A stretch of DNA of 64,000 bases from Albula goreensis (GCA_022829145.1 CM040751.1:6327364-6391363), one strand, 5' to 3'; positions 12,384 through 22,899 are shown, numbered from the stretch's first letter. The notes: generated from the letters alone by a model not told the origin. Made by a program: numbers and translations.

Positions 12384-12705
12384 GTTTGATTGGACCGCAA
12401 GTGCCCTCGAAGTGACTGAGGTCGGGATTCAGTCAAATGTACTTACAATAAATGGAATAGCATATTCCCTTTAAGATACTGAAGTCTGTTTTTATTGAAT
12501 TGCATATGCCCTCAAAGTGACAAAGTGAGTGTGACTGCATCCCAGGATAACTGTGTTTGATTGAATTCAGCCCTTGAGGTATGCTTTGGTATTCCAATGA
12601 AATGTGAGACTTTATTGAAGACAAGCAAACATGTCCTGTGGAATGTGTTCTTTTAATTTTAAAATGGACAGCATGTGCCTTCGAAGAGATTCAAGTCTTA
12701 TTTGT
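12384..12705. repeat. Degenerate array of ~42-bp modules
   Basis: Diverged copies of one motif recur. It consists of a GCATATGCCCTCAAAG-like core, a GACTGAAGTCT-like segment and a TTTGATTGAATT-like segment. Core starts are at 12397, 12460, 12502, about 12566, 12625 and 12671. The best-preserved spacing is 42 bp (12460 to 12502); other spacings of 46-64 bp suggest indels. Related sequence lies at 42640-42850, 56344-56370 and 59784-59825. The family is not one I recognise. Confidence 0.6.
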
Positions 12706-12709
12706 ATGT

Positions 12710-15275
12710 CTTGTACCCTTTCCCTCTTTATATATCTGCTTACTGTGTATTCATTTATGCAATGATGCCAAGAGGAGAAAAGGATGTGAAAGGGATATGA
12801 CAGAACCTGACCCTTCATGTGACCCTCGCATTAAAAATGACAGCTATGTATGCTCAATAAATTTGTCATTCACATATGGCCAAAAGGAATGAAAACACGA
12901 CATGTAAATTAACAGCTAGATTTGACTGCAGATGTCAATGGATGATTTTGTAGAGAAAGTGTTACTCAGCAAAAGAAATGTTTTTGATTTGTCAGTCTCA
13001 TTTAATGTAGTCTGCTTGACCTATATATTGAGCCTCAGGATGAATGAGGTTCTCCCAACTGTTATGGACAAGCAGGAGTCACCTGCATCTCCTCTCTCGC
13101 ATTGTCAGCAGCCAAATGGTTCATTAGGCAGTCATATCTTGGTATTCATTAATGTGTAATCCCAAATCCCAGAGGTCTTAAATCTAGCAGAGTTTTCTCC
13201 CAATGACCAATTACACCGCATCTCATATGACTATCCAATCAAATAATGCCTGCAATGAAATAATAATAATAGAAAGTCAAATAATGCACCAGAAAACCAC
13301 CCTCAGGCAGTAGATTCATTTTTGATACACGTTGAACACTTCCTATAAAATATTCAAATTCAAAAAACTGTATGCCAGAGCGGGAGTCCCATGGACCCAC
13401 TGTGCATGTTGGTTTACATTCCAACCACAATCGTGCCCTCCGTATTACAGCAAACCGGACCATTTTTAACAAAGGGATGAGTCGTCCGTGTTGAGAAATA
13501 AACATATCCTAAAAAGCTATCCATGCCTCAAAAACTCATTCGCCTCCTTAAGGTTTAAAAAGTCACACAATCGATGTATTTATTGTCCATGATCTTTTTG
13601 CAATACCGTTCAAGAGAGCTCACAGGCAAAGCACAAGACAATAAGGCAAACTTTGTGTTGAAATAAGTGTATGCCGTGTATACTGTATGAGAACACAAAC
13701 ACTTGTTTCTCAACAGCTTTGCCTAATCAGGACAATGACTAAAGCAAATGTATGCACAGTGGTCTTCAGTGTGTAATACATACATAAACAAATAAACACA
13801 ATGAAACTTTGTTTGTTTGTCCCTATCAGTAACGTCTGTCATGTCAGAGAGACCAAAAAATGACATTAATGTAAACGTAATGCAAAATCTACACCCATAG
13901 AAGAACATTTTGTTTTCATAGTAAACAATATTTTGGTTTTTTTATATTTACCCAGCTTTGACTGAAAAAGTCTGGCAGCTGGAACTCTAAAATCACAGTC
14001 ACGAACATCACGCGTGAAACGAAACGGAACACTGACACCCAATCACTGTCGAGAGAGCCCCTTCAAATGTTTGTTCTCTATCCATCAATAGTCACGCTGC
14101 CGAAGCACCAGGAACCTTGAGAGAACACTGTGTACTAAGACATTCTGCTGGCTTTACAATCAATACTTCTGCACAAATATTACTTGAATTTGGCTCTCTC
14201 TCTGAGTAGATGAGTGCTTTTGTAAGGATCTGGGAAAGAACATGCGGATCGTGTGTGAGATAGCAGTCCGCATTGCCTCGGAATGCTTTTAAGGCAGGAA
14301 ACATGAAGCTTTCATCTTCAACCACTCGTCTTTCTGAGAGTTCTACAATGCAGAATTTATGCTTTGTGTCAAAATTTGTCTGCAAGTGCCAACATTTTTA
14401 AAATATATGTATTTTTTTTTTTTAGTTTCTCTTTTCAGGTGGTTTGCTTGTCAGGCTGACTAATTTCTTTCTCATTTCAATCTTCTGTACCTTTGTCCAG
14501 ATTCCATAGATGTATTTTGCTGATACACCAATAGATAGCACCTGTTTCAGATTAATTCCATGCCCCTTTAAAATCCACTGCCTTGGGGGTGAGTAGTGAC
14601 CCAAGGCCACTGAAGCAGCTGCAGTCCAATAACAATCAAGACGTCTTGCAGCGTTCAGGCTAGATTGCGCACCAGCACATCCGGTCTTATCCATCGACAC
14701 GCTCTCGGCAAAGCAAACGAGAGGATCAGAGAGGTTTCATTAAGCCGGGAAAGGAATGCATATTTCAGAGATGACAAAACAGAGGTGAAAACTACTGCTC
14801 CGTCTTCACCTCCCGACGGAGTGCTTTTTATTTCCCCGGTTTGTCGTGTCATGGTAATCAAGGTAGCAGTGTGTGAGCACCTCGGACCCTCAGGCTGTCG
14901 TTCCATCATTCTGTAGTCATGAAAACAGAGCAACCAAAGCAGCTCATTGCTGTACCTTCCATCGCTTGATTTGATTTCATACAAACCCAAACCTGTCTGC
15001 ACGTCCATATTTTCTGTTGTTTTCATGTCCTTGTTTGAAATGTATCCATTTGTATCCTGTGACACTTGTGTGCTGCAAGTTATTTGAGTCCAATAGAGTC
15101 CAGACAAACAGGCTATGGTTAATCAACACAACTTTTGATGCAAATAGGTGACGATGGAATGATTGTTTCACAAAACTGACCATATTTAGTACGTGCTGAA
15201 CAGTATTAATGGAGACTCAAGAGAAGAACAAGGGTTTAGTAATTTGAACCAGGACCAACAGCACCTGATAGCTGG
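12710..15275. other. Noncoding unique sequence
   Basis: Apart from the block at 14630-14920, this is AT-rich unique sequence with an ATA/ATT-rich patch near 13259-13272 and a T-run near 14411-14423. Frames on the minus strand around 14092-14385 and 14655-15107 are open but carry no recognisable domain. Confidence 0.5.
14630..14920. promoter_or_regulatory. Candidate conserved noncoding block
   Basis: Complex, CpG-containing sequence without repeats. It includes a small CTCCGTC/GACGGAG inverted repeat near 14799-14822. Frames are open on both strands, but neither resembles a known protein. The regulatory function is inferred. Confidence 0.25.
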
Positions 15276-15480
15276 ACCAGCCTGTCGTCTTGTGGCTAAG
15301 GTACATGACTGGCACCCTCAGGGTTTGGTGGTTGAAGCCCCAGTTTAGCCAGTCAAGTGTAGAACACCACTGCTGTTGGGTCCCTGAGCAAGGCCCTTAA
15401 CCTCATGGGCCCTTGGTTAAAACAATCAACTGTAAGTTTCTTTGGACAAAAAGCATCAGCTAAATGGGTGTAATGTAATG
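15276..15480 (+). mobile_element. tRNA-derived SINE (V-SINE-like), diverged copy
   Basis: In order: a tRNA-like head with an A-box-like TGGCTAAGGTAC and a B-box-like GGTTGAAGCC, the internal segment CCTGAGCAAGGCCCTTAAC, and the tail CTGTAAGTTTCTTTGGACAAA ending in ATCAGCTAAATG plus a TGTAATG-type 3' repeat. It matches the copy at 19900-20117 over its whole length with many substitutions, so it is an old insertion. The tail matches the widespread teleost CTGTAAGTCGCTTTGGATAAA SINE/LINE 3' end. It is transcriptionally dead unless it is read by Pol III. Confidence 0.85.
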
Positions 15481-16498
15481 ATCGTGACTCAGCCTTCCTG
15501 GTCGAAATGGTGGCCCCCTTGAGACGAGCTCTCAGCTTGTCCCATGATGACGAAAGCGCCTCAGCTCCCCCGTCACCTGTTAAGCCATGAGCAATGACAC
15601 CTGATCCCTGCCTTTTCTCCACGGAAATATTGATTTGTTTCTTTTCTGTGACTCCTTTTGTTACAGTGAGGGCATTCATTACACTGAGTTATCATTACAT
15701 TGCATATTGACACAACATGCTGTCCACAACGTCCGGGCTTTCAATTGTTTGGACATGCAAACTAGATTGCATAAGGGCACTGAAACTGTTCCAGCATTTT
15801 ACCGTTATTGCTTCTTTCATTATCTGCTTGTGATTTTCTGTTTGGAGGCGTATGGCATCACAGACTTAATTTTCAAAGTATGTTCAAGCTAGTGTTATGT
15901 TTGTCATAAACAATATATCAGAATGATGCTTGCTTCAGAAATATCCAGAACTCCCCTGTCTATTTCTGAAGGGAAGGATAGCAATGAGTCCATAGAATCA
16001 TAATGATGGTAATATTCATTTCCCAAGGTGAACATGTGGCAGTGTTTTTGGTAGGATTCAATGATTACTGGAAGGAAGCACTGATGATAACAACCATCAA
16101 ACCAAAATGGAAAACATTCCCCTTTGGGATGTGCTTTACAGAACAAACTCATCTTCCCTCCCTTACAATATCTGAGAAGGAACATGAATTGGTGTCATAC
16201 ATTTTCAAAGAAAACAATTTCAAATGCTGAAGCATGAAATGGGAGCCAGTCAAACAAAGGGAGAGGTGATGCTCAGGACACACCAGAGAAATGTTTATTC
16301 CTCCTTCCTTGGAAACAAGCCTTCAAACGCCCATAGCAACTCATCCATAACCACCAACAGAAAAAAAAGGAAATTGACGAAAAGTAATAGAAACTAAATT
16401 CATTCTGCTGGACTTTGTTCAGCGAAGCTCATTGAGCATTGGAAAAAGTCAAGGATATTTAATAAAAACAGTGCATGCAAACACCTTTTTATGTACCC

Positions 16499-16500
<2 letters not shown>
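15481..16500. other. Noncoding unique sequence
   Basis: AT-rich unique DNA with no supported gene or repeat. Confidence 0.5.
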
Positions 16501-16502
<2 letters not shown>

Positions 16503-16534
<32 letters not shown>

Positions 16535-16665
16535 CTTTTCAGGATGTAATATATTTTTCGAGTAATTAGCAGGAGCATCACCAGACCCTATTTAATGGGG
16601 CATGTAATATTTGTCCTAGTAACATTTTGCAGTGCCTCAGTCATGTTTTTTTTTTTTTTTTTTTT
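16503..16665. repeat. Two poly-T tracts (T29 and T20)
   Basis: T29 at 16503-16531 and T20 at 16646-16665, on the same strand and 114 bp apart. They could be the tails of minus-strand retroinsertions, but no element body is recognisable between or beside them. Confidence 0.9.
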
Positions 16666-16960
16666 GTATAAATAGTTTTTGCAATTTATCATGTATGGAG
16701 AGAGAGGACCTGTGCTCCAGTTGTACCTTGAGTGCTTTGAATGTAGCAACACCCTTGGTCATATGCCATACCACTAGGCATTTGCTTACAGCCAGGATAA
16801 AGAAGCGTTGTAAAAGTCTTACTCCTCAGTGCTTCGAAGTGCAAAAATGTAGGCCTTCTGTTTGTGAACAGTAATCAGACTGTGAACAAGGTAACGAACC
16901 TTCTTGCCCACGGAGCTAAGGCCGTTAACCCTGTTTGTTCCTCAGCAGGGTGTTGCAATA

Positions 16961-17014
16961 ATCAGTCCCCTGGAGGGAATTTTAATCAGTACCAATTCCG
17001 TGTTTGGACCTTTT
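16961..17014 (+). repeat. 54-bp element, first member of a related pair
   Basis: Shares AATTTTAAT-(2)-GTACCA-(5)-GTGTTT-(3)-CCTTTT with 18162-18215. Spacing is identical throughout, 42 of 54 positions match, and there are no gaps. Outside the 54 bp the two loci are unrelated. They may be remnants of one ancient dispersed repeat or a duplicated regulatory module. Confidence 0.7.
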
Positions 17015-17090
17015 AGAAATTCTAACCCCAGCCATGATGTTACCAGCCACGGTAGTGAAAGAATCTGTGAAAGTTTGTTATAATCCTCAT

Positions 17091-17104
17091 TGCCCTCTGG
17101 TGGC
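17091..17104 (-). promoter_or_regulatory. CTCF-like core site
   Basis: The minus strand reads GCCACCAGAGGGCA, a close fit to the CTCF core CCASYAGRKGGC. It lies about 80 bp from the 16961-17014 element. In vivo occupancy is unknown. Confidence 0.45.
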
Positions 17105-17109
17105 CCCTA

Positions 17110-18160
17110 CTGTTTGGTTGAGAACCTGCAAGGTCTGTTAACTCATCGGTCAAACTGACACCAACTTGACTTTGTGATCCTCCAATGGCAAATGAAAAAT
17201 GTGATTTGCACAGTGTGGCATGTACAGTTTACATTTTGGCTGCATCTTTGGGGCATATCCACTGCTGACAACACGAATATGAAAATGAAAGAGTCAAACA
17301 TTCATTGAAATATCTCCTCCATTCATACAGTATGTGGACAGTGCAGTTCACTTGCGCTGCCTTTCCTTTCCTTTTTGATCATGAGCCTGGAGGTCCTTCA
17401 CATGCAGTGGACAGGAGAGAAATGTCAGAAGACTGATGTACGCAAGGAGTCATCATCTGACATTAAACTCATTTGGCACTGCTGAGGAAAAGAGGAATTT
17501 GGCTCCCGTCGGGAGATCCGGGGTCACAGACATGCAGGATGCTAAGGTAGCAGAATCAAAGAGAAATGCAGAAAACCTCATCGTGACATCCAGGGAACTT
17601 GGTAAGCTGATTGGAGGAGAAATCTTAACACTGTTATTTTGACAAAAATGCAAAATCGACACATTGTGGTTTTTATTGCACCACATTTCGACCTAATTCT
17701 AAACGAGGACGCAAGTCATCCATGGTGGGTGATGGAATTATGATATATCGGGAAATCATTTAATGCGACACTCAGTCTCATTTAGGCTCAGAAGTCAAAC
17801 TAATGCCTTTACGGGGTGATTAAACTAACAGGCCGATTAAAGCCCCAGTCATGCTGAGAATCATGGCGATAACTTTATCCTGTAACGATAATGATACATC
17901 ATTTCTGCTTTTCTCAGCGGGACATGAGGTCTCGTCTTTCAGCTTTTCCTGAACTTTCAGTCGCAAAGTTATGCAAAAGGCTATATATATAAAAAAAAAT
18001 TTGTCTCAGCTCTGTGAGTTTAGTGGTCGCTTATCTATGCAAACATATATCATCTTTTTATTATTATTTGCTGAAAACCATTCAAGTCAAAGCAACGTAG
18101 TTGGATTGGATGAAACGGCAACGAAGAAGAGTTAAGGAGCCTTTTTGTGAACACTGAAAA
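17110..18160. other. Noncoding sequence, partly balanced composition
   Basis: No gene. The part from about 17800 to 17960 has a complex texture with GATA and TAATG-like words and could belong to the same regulatory interval as 18150-18480. Confidence 0.4.
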
Positions 18161-18161
18161 A

Positions 18162-18215
18162 ATCTGGCCCCAGGAATGAATTTTAATTCGTACCAGTTTA
18201 GTGTTTTGGCCTTTT
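18162..18215 (+). repeat. 54-bp element, second member of a related pair
   Basis: Partner of 16961-17014. The shared blocks are AATTTTAAT, GTACCA, GTGTTT and CCTTTT at identical spacing. A weaker 16-bp match on the opposite strand occurs at 49625-49640. Confidence 0.7.
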
Positions 18216-18275
18216 TTGTCTGTCACAGAAAAGAATAGGCTAAAATCATTGAATGGTTGTGTATGGGCACTCCAT

Positions 18276-18297
18276 GGGTGGGGGGGGCGGGGTGGGG
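18276..18297 (+). other. G-quadruplex motif
   Basis: G3-T-G8-C-G4-T-G4: four G-runs separated by single bases, an ideal intramolecular quadruplex pattern. Confidence 0.7.
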
Positions 18298-18339
18298 CGA
18301 TGTGACAGGTCCCAGCCTCAGATGATAACAGCGTACTCG

Positions 18340-18480
18340 CACCATCAGCAGTGTCTCTGGCCTCCGTCAAATCGCAACACTGGGAATAATTGCCCCTGGC
18401 CATTTTAATTGGCACTGCATTAATGTGACATCTGATATTGAGCGAGTATTAATAAGTGGCGAAAAGAGTTCCGCTCGGCA
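18340..18480. promoter_or_regulatory. Candidate homeodomain-rich regulatory block
   Basis: TAAT cores cluster within about 70 bp (AATAATTG near 18386, TTTTAATTGG near 18403, GCATTAATG near 18417, TATTAATAAG near 18447) in otherwise complex sequence. This texture is common in developmental enhancers. No conservation data are available here. Confidence 0.35.
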
Positions 18481-18489
18481 TGTTGCATC

Positions 18490-19465
18490 CCCACCGCCAC
18501 CCGCTCACCACATGCTGTCCGCACCACATGAACGTTACTCCACACCCTCTTCTCAAGTCCTCATTCCTGATCCGGGAGGACCGCTGATATTCTGGTTTGG
18601 GATTTCATCAGAAAATCCACTGCAAATTCAAACCCAGTTGAGTTTATCTGTGTGACCGAATGTTTCAGTGGGACAATTAATTGCAGAGCATCAACACAAT
18701 CAACACACACACTTTAGCCCTCCAGGACCAGAAGTGAGGACCAGAGGCATATGCTATTCACTCAAATCAAGTCATCTTCTATTAAAGATCTGCCACATGT
18801 TCATATTGCAATTTTTAATATATTCCGGGCATGTGGACACATTACATTTGGACTGATGATAAACTTGTATAACAGACTATATTTAATGAGTGGCAATGTC
18901 AAACTATTTCTGCTTTTCAGCTGCTAAGTGCGATGCATTTCTGAGTTTCATAGTTTTAATGAGACTATTTTATGTCTCCTGTGCACTATCATGGAAATAT
19001 CAACAACAATATTGTAAAAATTATATATAAAAAAGATTACATGTAAAAACAGAGAGATGTTTCTGTCAGATCGGACGTGGAAAAAAGCTTCCAATCTCTG
19101 TCTTTGTCTTGTGCGTGATAAAGAAAAACCTGGAGGCTCAGAAAAGACAGATTTTTTAAAATGAAAGGGGAAAAGAGAGAAAGAGAGATGCATAGATGGA
19201 TGAATGCAGCAAGCGGCACCGCGAGCTGCGGCCAATCCCTTTTGATTCTGCAAGAGGATTTAGATGTCATTCGCGGCAATCACTGCGTTGGCACGGCCTC
19301 ACCCTGAAAAGTTAATGTTTTGGGTTGTCAAAGCATCATTCTTACTTGCCTCGGGATTGCTTTTTGCAGATGGAGGCCGGTTCTTATTATGGTAAATCTG
19401 TTTTTTTTTTTGGTGTTTTTCCCCCTTTTTTGCCTGTAGAAAAGGAATTTTCTCTGGCTTATTTA
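18490..19465. other. Noncoding unique sequence
   Basis: No supported gene. A-rich and GA-rich patches occur near 19020-19035 and 19160-19200. Confidence 0.5.
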
Positions 19466-19469
19466 GCGA

Positions 19470-19700
19470 CTGCGTGTGTGTGTCAGTGAGATAATGTGTG
19501 TGTGTCAGATCATGGGTTCGAAGGTTTACATTATGCGTTTCACTTGCAACATGGGCAGATGTGGCCTTTGGCTGGAAATATATATTTTTTTTTTTCCCCA
19601 TATTACCCTGGGGCATATGTATGTATATGAGTGTAGGCAAACATGTACACAGGCACACTGGCAAACATAAACACACGTGCACTGGCACATATACTTGTGC
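19470..19700. repeat. Imperfect TG/CA-rich sequence
   Basis: TGTGTGTGTCAG occurs twice (about 19476-19508). Downstream, GGCAAACAT and CACTGGCA are each repeated within a CA-rich stretch (19630-19690). The 191-codon minus-strand frame across 19299-19874, the longest in the window, draws much of its length from this low-complexity sequence. Confidence 0.6.
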
Positions 19701-19899
19701 CTTATAGCACTCACGTGTACGAATCACAATACAACAGAGAAGGTCCTGACAGCTTATCCCTTGGAACTTGTAATACGTATGATTAGTTTTTTTTTTTGTA
19801 CAGTCAAGTTCTAATGCATGATATATATGTTTTAAATCTTTTCTCACCTCATCTCGAATGATATTTTGTAACAATGCTAACTTTAAATTAGATAAAATT

Positions 19900-20117
19900 G
19901 GGGCAGCCTGTGGTTTCGTGGCTAAGGTACATCACAGGGACCCCCAAGGTTGGCTCAAGCTCCAGTGTAGCAACAGCAAGAACATCATTGCTGTCGGGCC
20001 CCTGAGCAAGGCCCCCGACCCCACATTGCTCCCAGGAGGGATTGGCCCTTGGTTAGCATAAGCAACTGTAAGTCGCTTTGGATAAAAGGCATCAGCTAAA
20101 TGATGATAATACAATGT
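19900..20117 (+). mobile_element. tRNA-derived SINE (V-SINE-like), better preserved copy
   Basis: Starts at GGGGCAGCCTGTGG. It carries an A-box-like TGGCTAAGGTAC, the segment CCTGAGCAAGGCCC and the tail CTGTAAGTCGCTTTGGATAAA followed by GGCATCAGCTAAATG and a short TGATGATAA-type end. The tail is closer to the general fish consensus than the copy at 15276-15480, so this insertion is probably younger or less decayed. No clear target-site duplication can be assigned. Confidence 0.88.
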
Positions 20118-20710
20118 AAAAATAGAATTTCAAAAATATAGGTGGATCCTCTACCCTCCCCCTTCCCCCCTCCGAGTCTTTACATCTCCGTCCCATTGGA
20201 TCAGTCTTCCCCTCCCTCAAATGACAATTAGCCTCATGCTCAACCAGAAACCCCACCCCTCATCTGAGCCCAAAGCGTTGCATCACAGAAACCTTTTGGG
20301 CTTGTTCTATGAGGAATGTCACAACATTTATAATCAAGTACAGTACCTTGAGCAATTGCTGCCATGTGAACTTCAAAAACATGTTGCATCAATTGCATTT
20401 TTTTAATGTGACAGTTACCTGGCTACTGCAGTTACATGCCATAAGAAATGTGAAAATGCTTTTTTGTGAATTACCGGATTGAAATTTTGGACAATCTCCA
20501 AAAAGACAACTCTTAAGAGGGCCAATTGACAATTGCCTTGCATTGTATTAGACAGGCTTGTGCCACATTTTTTAATACATTTTATTTGTTGCAGATACAA
20601 GAAACTGGTGGCACTAACTGACGACTGATCATGCAAGCACTGTTCATGTGTCAGGCTTGAAAAGTCAGGAGGTTGTCTTATGGTTTTATGATGAGAGTGC
20701 AGTAATATGC
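20118..20710. other. Noncoding unique sequence
   Basis: Includes a C/T-rich stretch at about 20145-20180. No supported gene. Confidence 0.5.
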
Positions 20711-20712
20711 TG

Positions 20713-20733
20713 TGCTCTGTCCATGGTGCTGAA
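20713..20733 (-). promoter_or_regulatory. REST/NRSF (RE1) binding site
   Basis: The minus strand reads TTCAGCACC, then AT, then GGACAG, then AGCA. This fits the 21-bp RE1 consensus at 19 of 21 positions, with both half-sites perfect and canonical spacing. REST represses neuronal genes in non-neuronal vertebrate cells, so a site this strong suggests that a neuronal gene, or a neural regulatory landscape, lies nearby. No such gene is visible inside the window. Confidence 0.75.
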
Positions 20734-20739
20734 GCCAAG

Positions 20740-21325
20740 GTGCCTCAGGGGACAACAGTACACCTCAGGTTGCATCCCAGTATGCAAATTTTAAAATTCA
20801 AAAGCTGTGCTTGAATGCAAATGGCACGCCTCACTATTTGTCATTAGCTAGGTGAGGTCGTGCAGGTGGTGAAGCTTCATGCATCAGCTGCAGGTCCGCA
20901 GTGGGACTCAACAGTGCCCTGCAGACAAAACAGGCAGTGGTCATACTTCTGTGCTTTAATTCCAAACCACCTCAGAAGGCATGGGGACACAGACTTGGTT
21001 CAGGTAGCATATAGATCAATAGGTTTATTTCTCTAATTCACAAACAGGAGTTATTTCATGGCCATATGTCAGAATTCATAATGTCATATGATAGAATGCA
21101 TAGACATCTCCCCAAACAATGCTGCCATGTAGTCATGCCAATAAGCAATGATCCATATCCACAGCACAGTGTTCAGAAATATCACTGCATGGTGGGGTCA
21201 AAGGGAATGAGGAATATAATGAGCTGAGCGGTGTAGGTATTAAGAACTTGCTGAGCAGCTCTGTGGGGTATGACATTACAACTATAAAAGTCAGTTATAG
21301 CAATTATCCCCAGTGATAATTGACA
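20740..21325. other. Noncoding unique sequence
   Basis: Complex sequence without repeats or a supported gene. Confidence 0.5.
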
Positions 21326-21327
21326 AA

Positions 21328-21465
21328 CAATGGCCCTCATTCATGAAACAATTATACAACTGAATCTCATCGTAAGCTGAACGTGCACGTTTTATGTACA
21401 GACTTGTGTTGACAGAGACTGCAATGCAGCATTGTAAATCACAACTGATATTCATGAAATATTTT
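21328..21465. mobile_element. Possible DNA-transposon (MITE-type) remnant
   Basis: GGCCCTCATTCATGAAAC at one side and CGTGCACGTTTTATGTACA inside resemble a fish nonautonomous element with 'attcatgaaa / cgtgc-acgttttat' motifs. ATTCATGAAA recurs near 21451. Ends and target-site duplication are unclear, and the family assignment is tentative. Confidence 0.3.
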
Positions 21466-21529
21466 TGACTGCATTGCCCCTGTAGGGTGTCGCCTGACCA
21501 AACTCACATTCTGCATTTAAGCCTAAATA

Positions 21530-21607
21530 TTTTCAATTCAATTTAATTTGTGTCGCGCTTTTTCCAACAAGTTGTCACAAAGCAGCTTTACAATGGATCC
21601 CAGGCCT
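21530..21607 (+). repeat. Dispersed fish repeat fragment
   Basis: TTCAATTCAATTTAATTTG, then TCGCGCTTTTTCCAACA, then GTCACAAAGCAGCTTTACA, ending near CCAGGCCTG. This is the order seen in a very common interspersed sequence of teleost genomes. Only this conserved segment is recognisable. Confidence 0.6.
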
Positions 21608-21609
21608 GA

Positions 21610-22185
21610 AATCTCAGTCAGTTGATATAAATGCCTCATGCAACCAACATATTTCATAATTAATAAGCGTTATCAACATTATTTTACCTCTGCTGACTGT
21701 GTTGTGCTGAATCAGCTTGCTTCATGGTAGGTGGCTCTCCTGTACACAGGTGCATAACATCTTATCTCTGGGCTTCTGCGTAGAAAAACATGATGCTAGA
21801 TGAAAATTTGCTCCTTAAACAGGCACCACTCCTCGTTAGGCCAGAGTAAGAAGCGAACCAATTACTGCAGCTATACACTCCTTAGTTTATGTACTAGGAG
21901 CACCCTTGTTTTTTTGCAGTCTCGTTTGACACCTCTGTTATTACTGGCCACACTAATTTATGGGGCCAGTTTCAGGTCTGAGCATTTTTATTTCTCTAAA
22001 ATATGTAAATGGTTGGGTTATAGAATTGAGCAGTTATCAAACAGAAGGGAAGTCATTGTGATCGCATTTAATATGAGGGACCTCAGTCAGACTTTACATC
22101 TATGACCTGGTGATAGAGTCTAACACGAACCACTGCACCACATTTGTTTGGTTCAAAATAATGTTCAAATTATTGATGGAAAAAA
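21610..22185. other. Noncoding unique sequence
   Basis: No supported gene or repeat. Confidence 0.5.
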
Positions 22186-22188
22186 AGC

Positions 22189-22251
22189 GCACACACAGGC
22201 ACACATATTTGCACGTGCAAACACACACACAAACACTTGAACACACACTCA
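22189..22251. repeat. Imperfect CA-rich microsatellite
   Basis: Several short CA runs interrupted by TTTG and TTGA. Confidence 0.8.
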
Positions 22252-22462
22252 AACTTCTTCCTGTATAGGTACATATAAGAAGGGATATTGTTTTGTGAGA
22301 CATTATTTTAACTGCACTCCCATAGATAGTGGAGAGAATTAATGGGCCAAAGTGGAATACTTCAGATGCCTGTGGAGATAAAATGACGAGTGGGTTCACT
22401 GTTTACTTCCAGATGAAACCACTTCCCTGTTCCTGTCGGTGTGCTTTCTTACCACATTGTCT

Positions 22463-22479
22463 CTCCTCCTCCTCCTCCG
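22463..22479. repeat. (CTC)n trinucleotide repeat
   Basis: Short CTC repeat inside a C-rich interval that continues with CpGs to about 22640. Confidence 0.75.
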
Positions 22480-22858
22480 CTCAGCACATACCTATCAGTC
22501 AGTTCGTTCTGCTCTTAACGCCGGTGCCCCCGTTTTTCCCGCCGCGGTAATAAGCACACGCTGCAACTCTCGCAGCCCACTTACCGCTTTCTGAGTCTTC
22601 TGCCCCGCTCTCCCACTCGGTGACTGTGTAGAGGACCTGTGCACCATTCCCTTAATTCACCCCCCGCCCCCACGCCTATCGCCATGGTCGCCGCTGCCTG
22701 CTTTCACAGCGCAGACGGTGCAGTGTTTCAGGGGTCCTTCATGTTTTTGAGGGGATTGACGTCTCATCGGACAAACAAATGTGGGCCGTCGCAGGTGCCT
22801 TGTTACCTGCAGCGTAACATTGTTCAGCTGTCCTGCCTGACTCTTCCTTTAATTTCCA

Positions 22859-22898
22859 TGTGTTCCATGACACAGGAGGCACTGTGTCATGGAACACA
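22859..22898. repeat. Perfect 17-bp hairpin
   Basis: Left arm 22859-22875 and right arm 22882-22898 are exact reverse complements (core TTCCATGACACAG). They are separated by the 6-nt loop GAGGCA. The stem is too short for a typical microRNA precursor. Such a perfect small inverted repeat suggests recent origin or selection. Confidence 0.85.
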
Positions 22899-22899
22899 C

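Noticed and set aside
14092-14385. 97-codon minus-strand frame with a protein-like composition
   Set aside because: No family recognised and no exon boundary evidence, so it is consistent with chance.
19299-19874. Longest open frame (191 codons, minus strand)
   Set aside because: It runs through TG/CA-rich low-complexity sequence, has no domain and no splice or promoter context.
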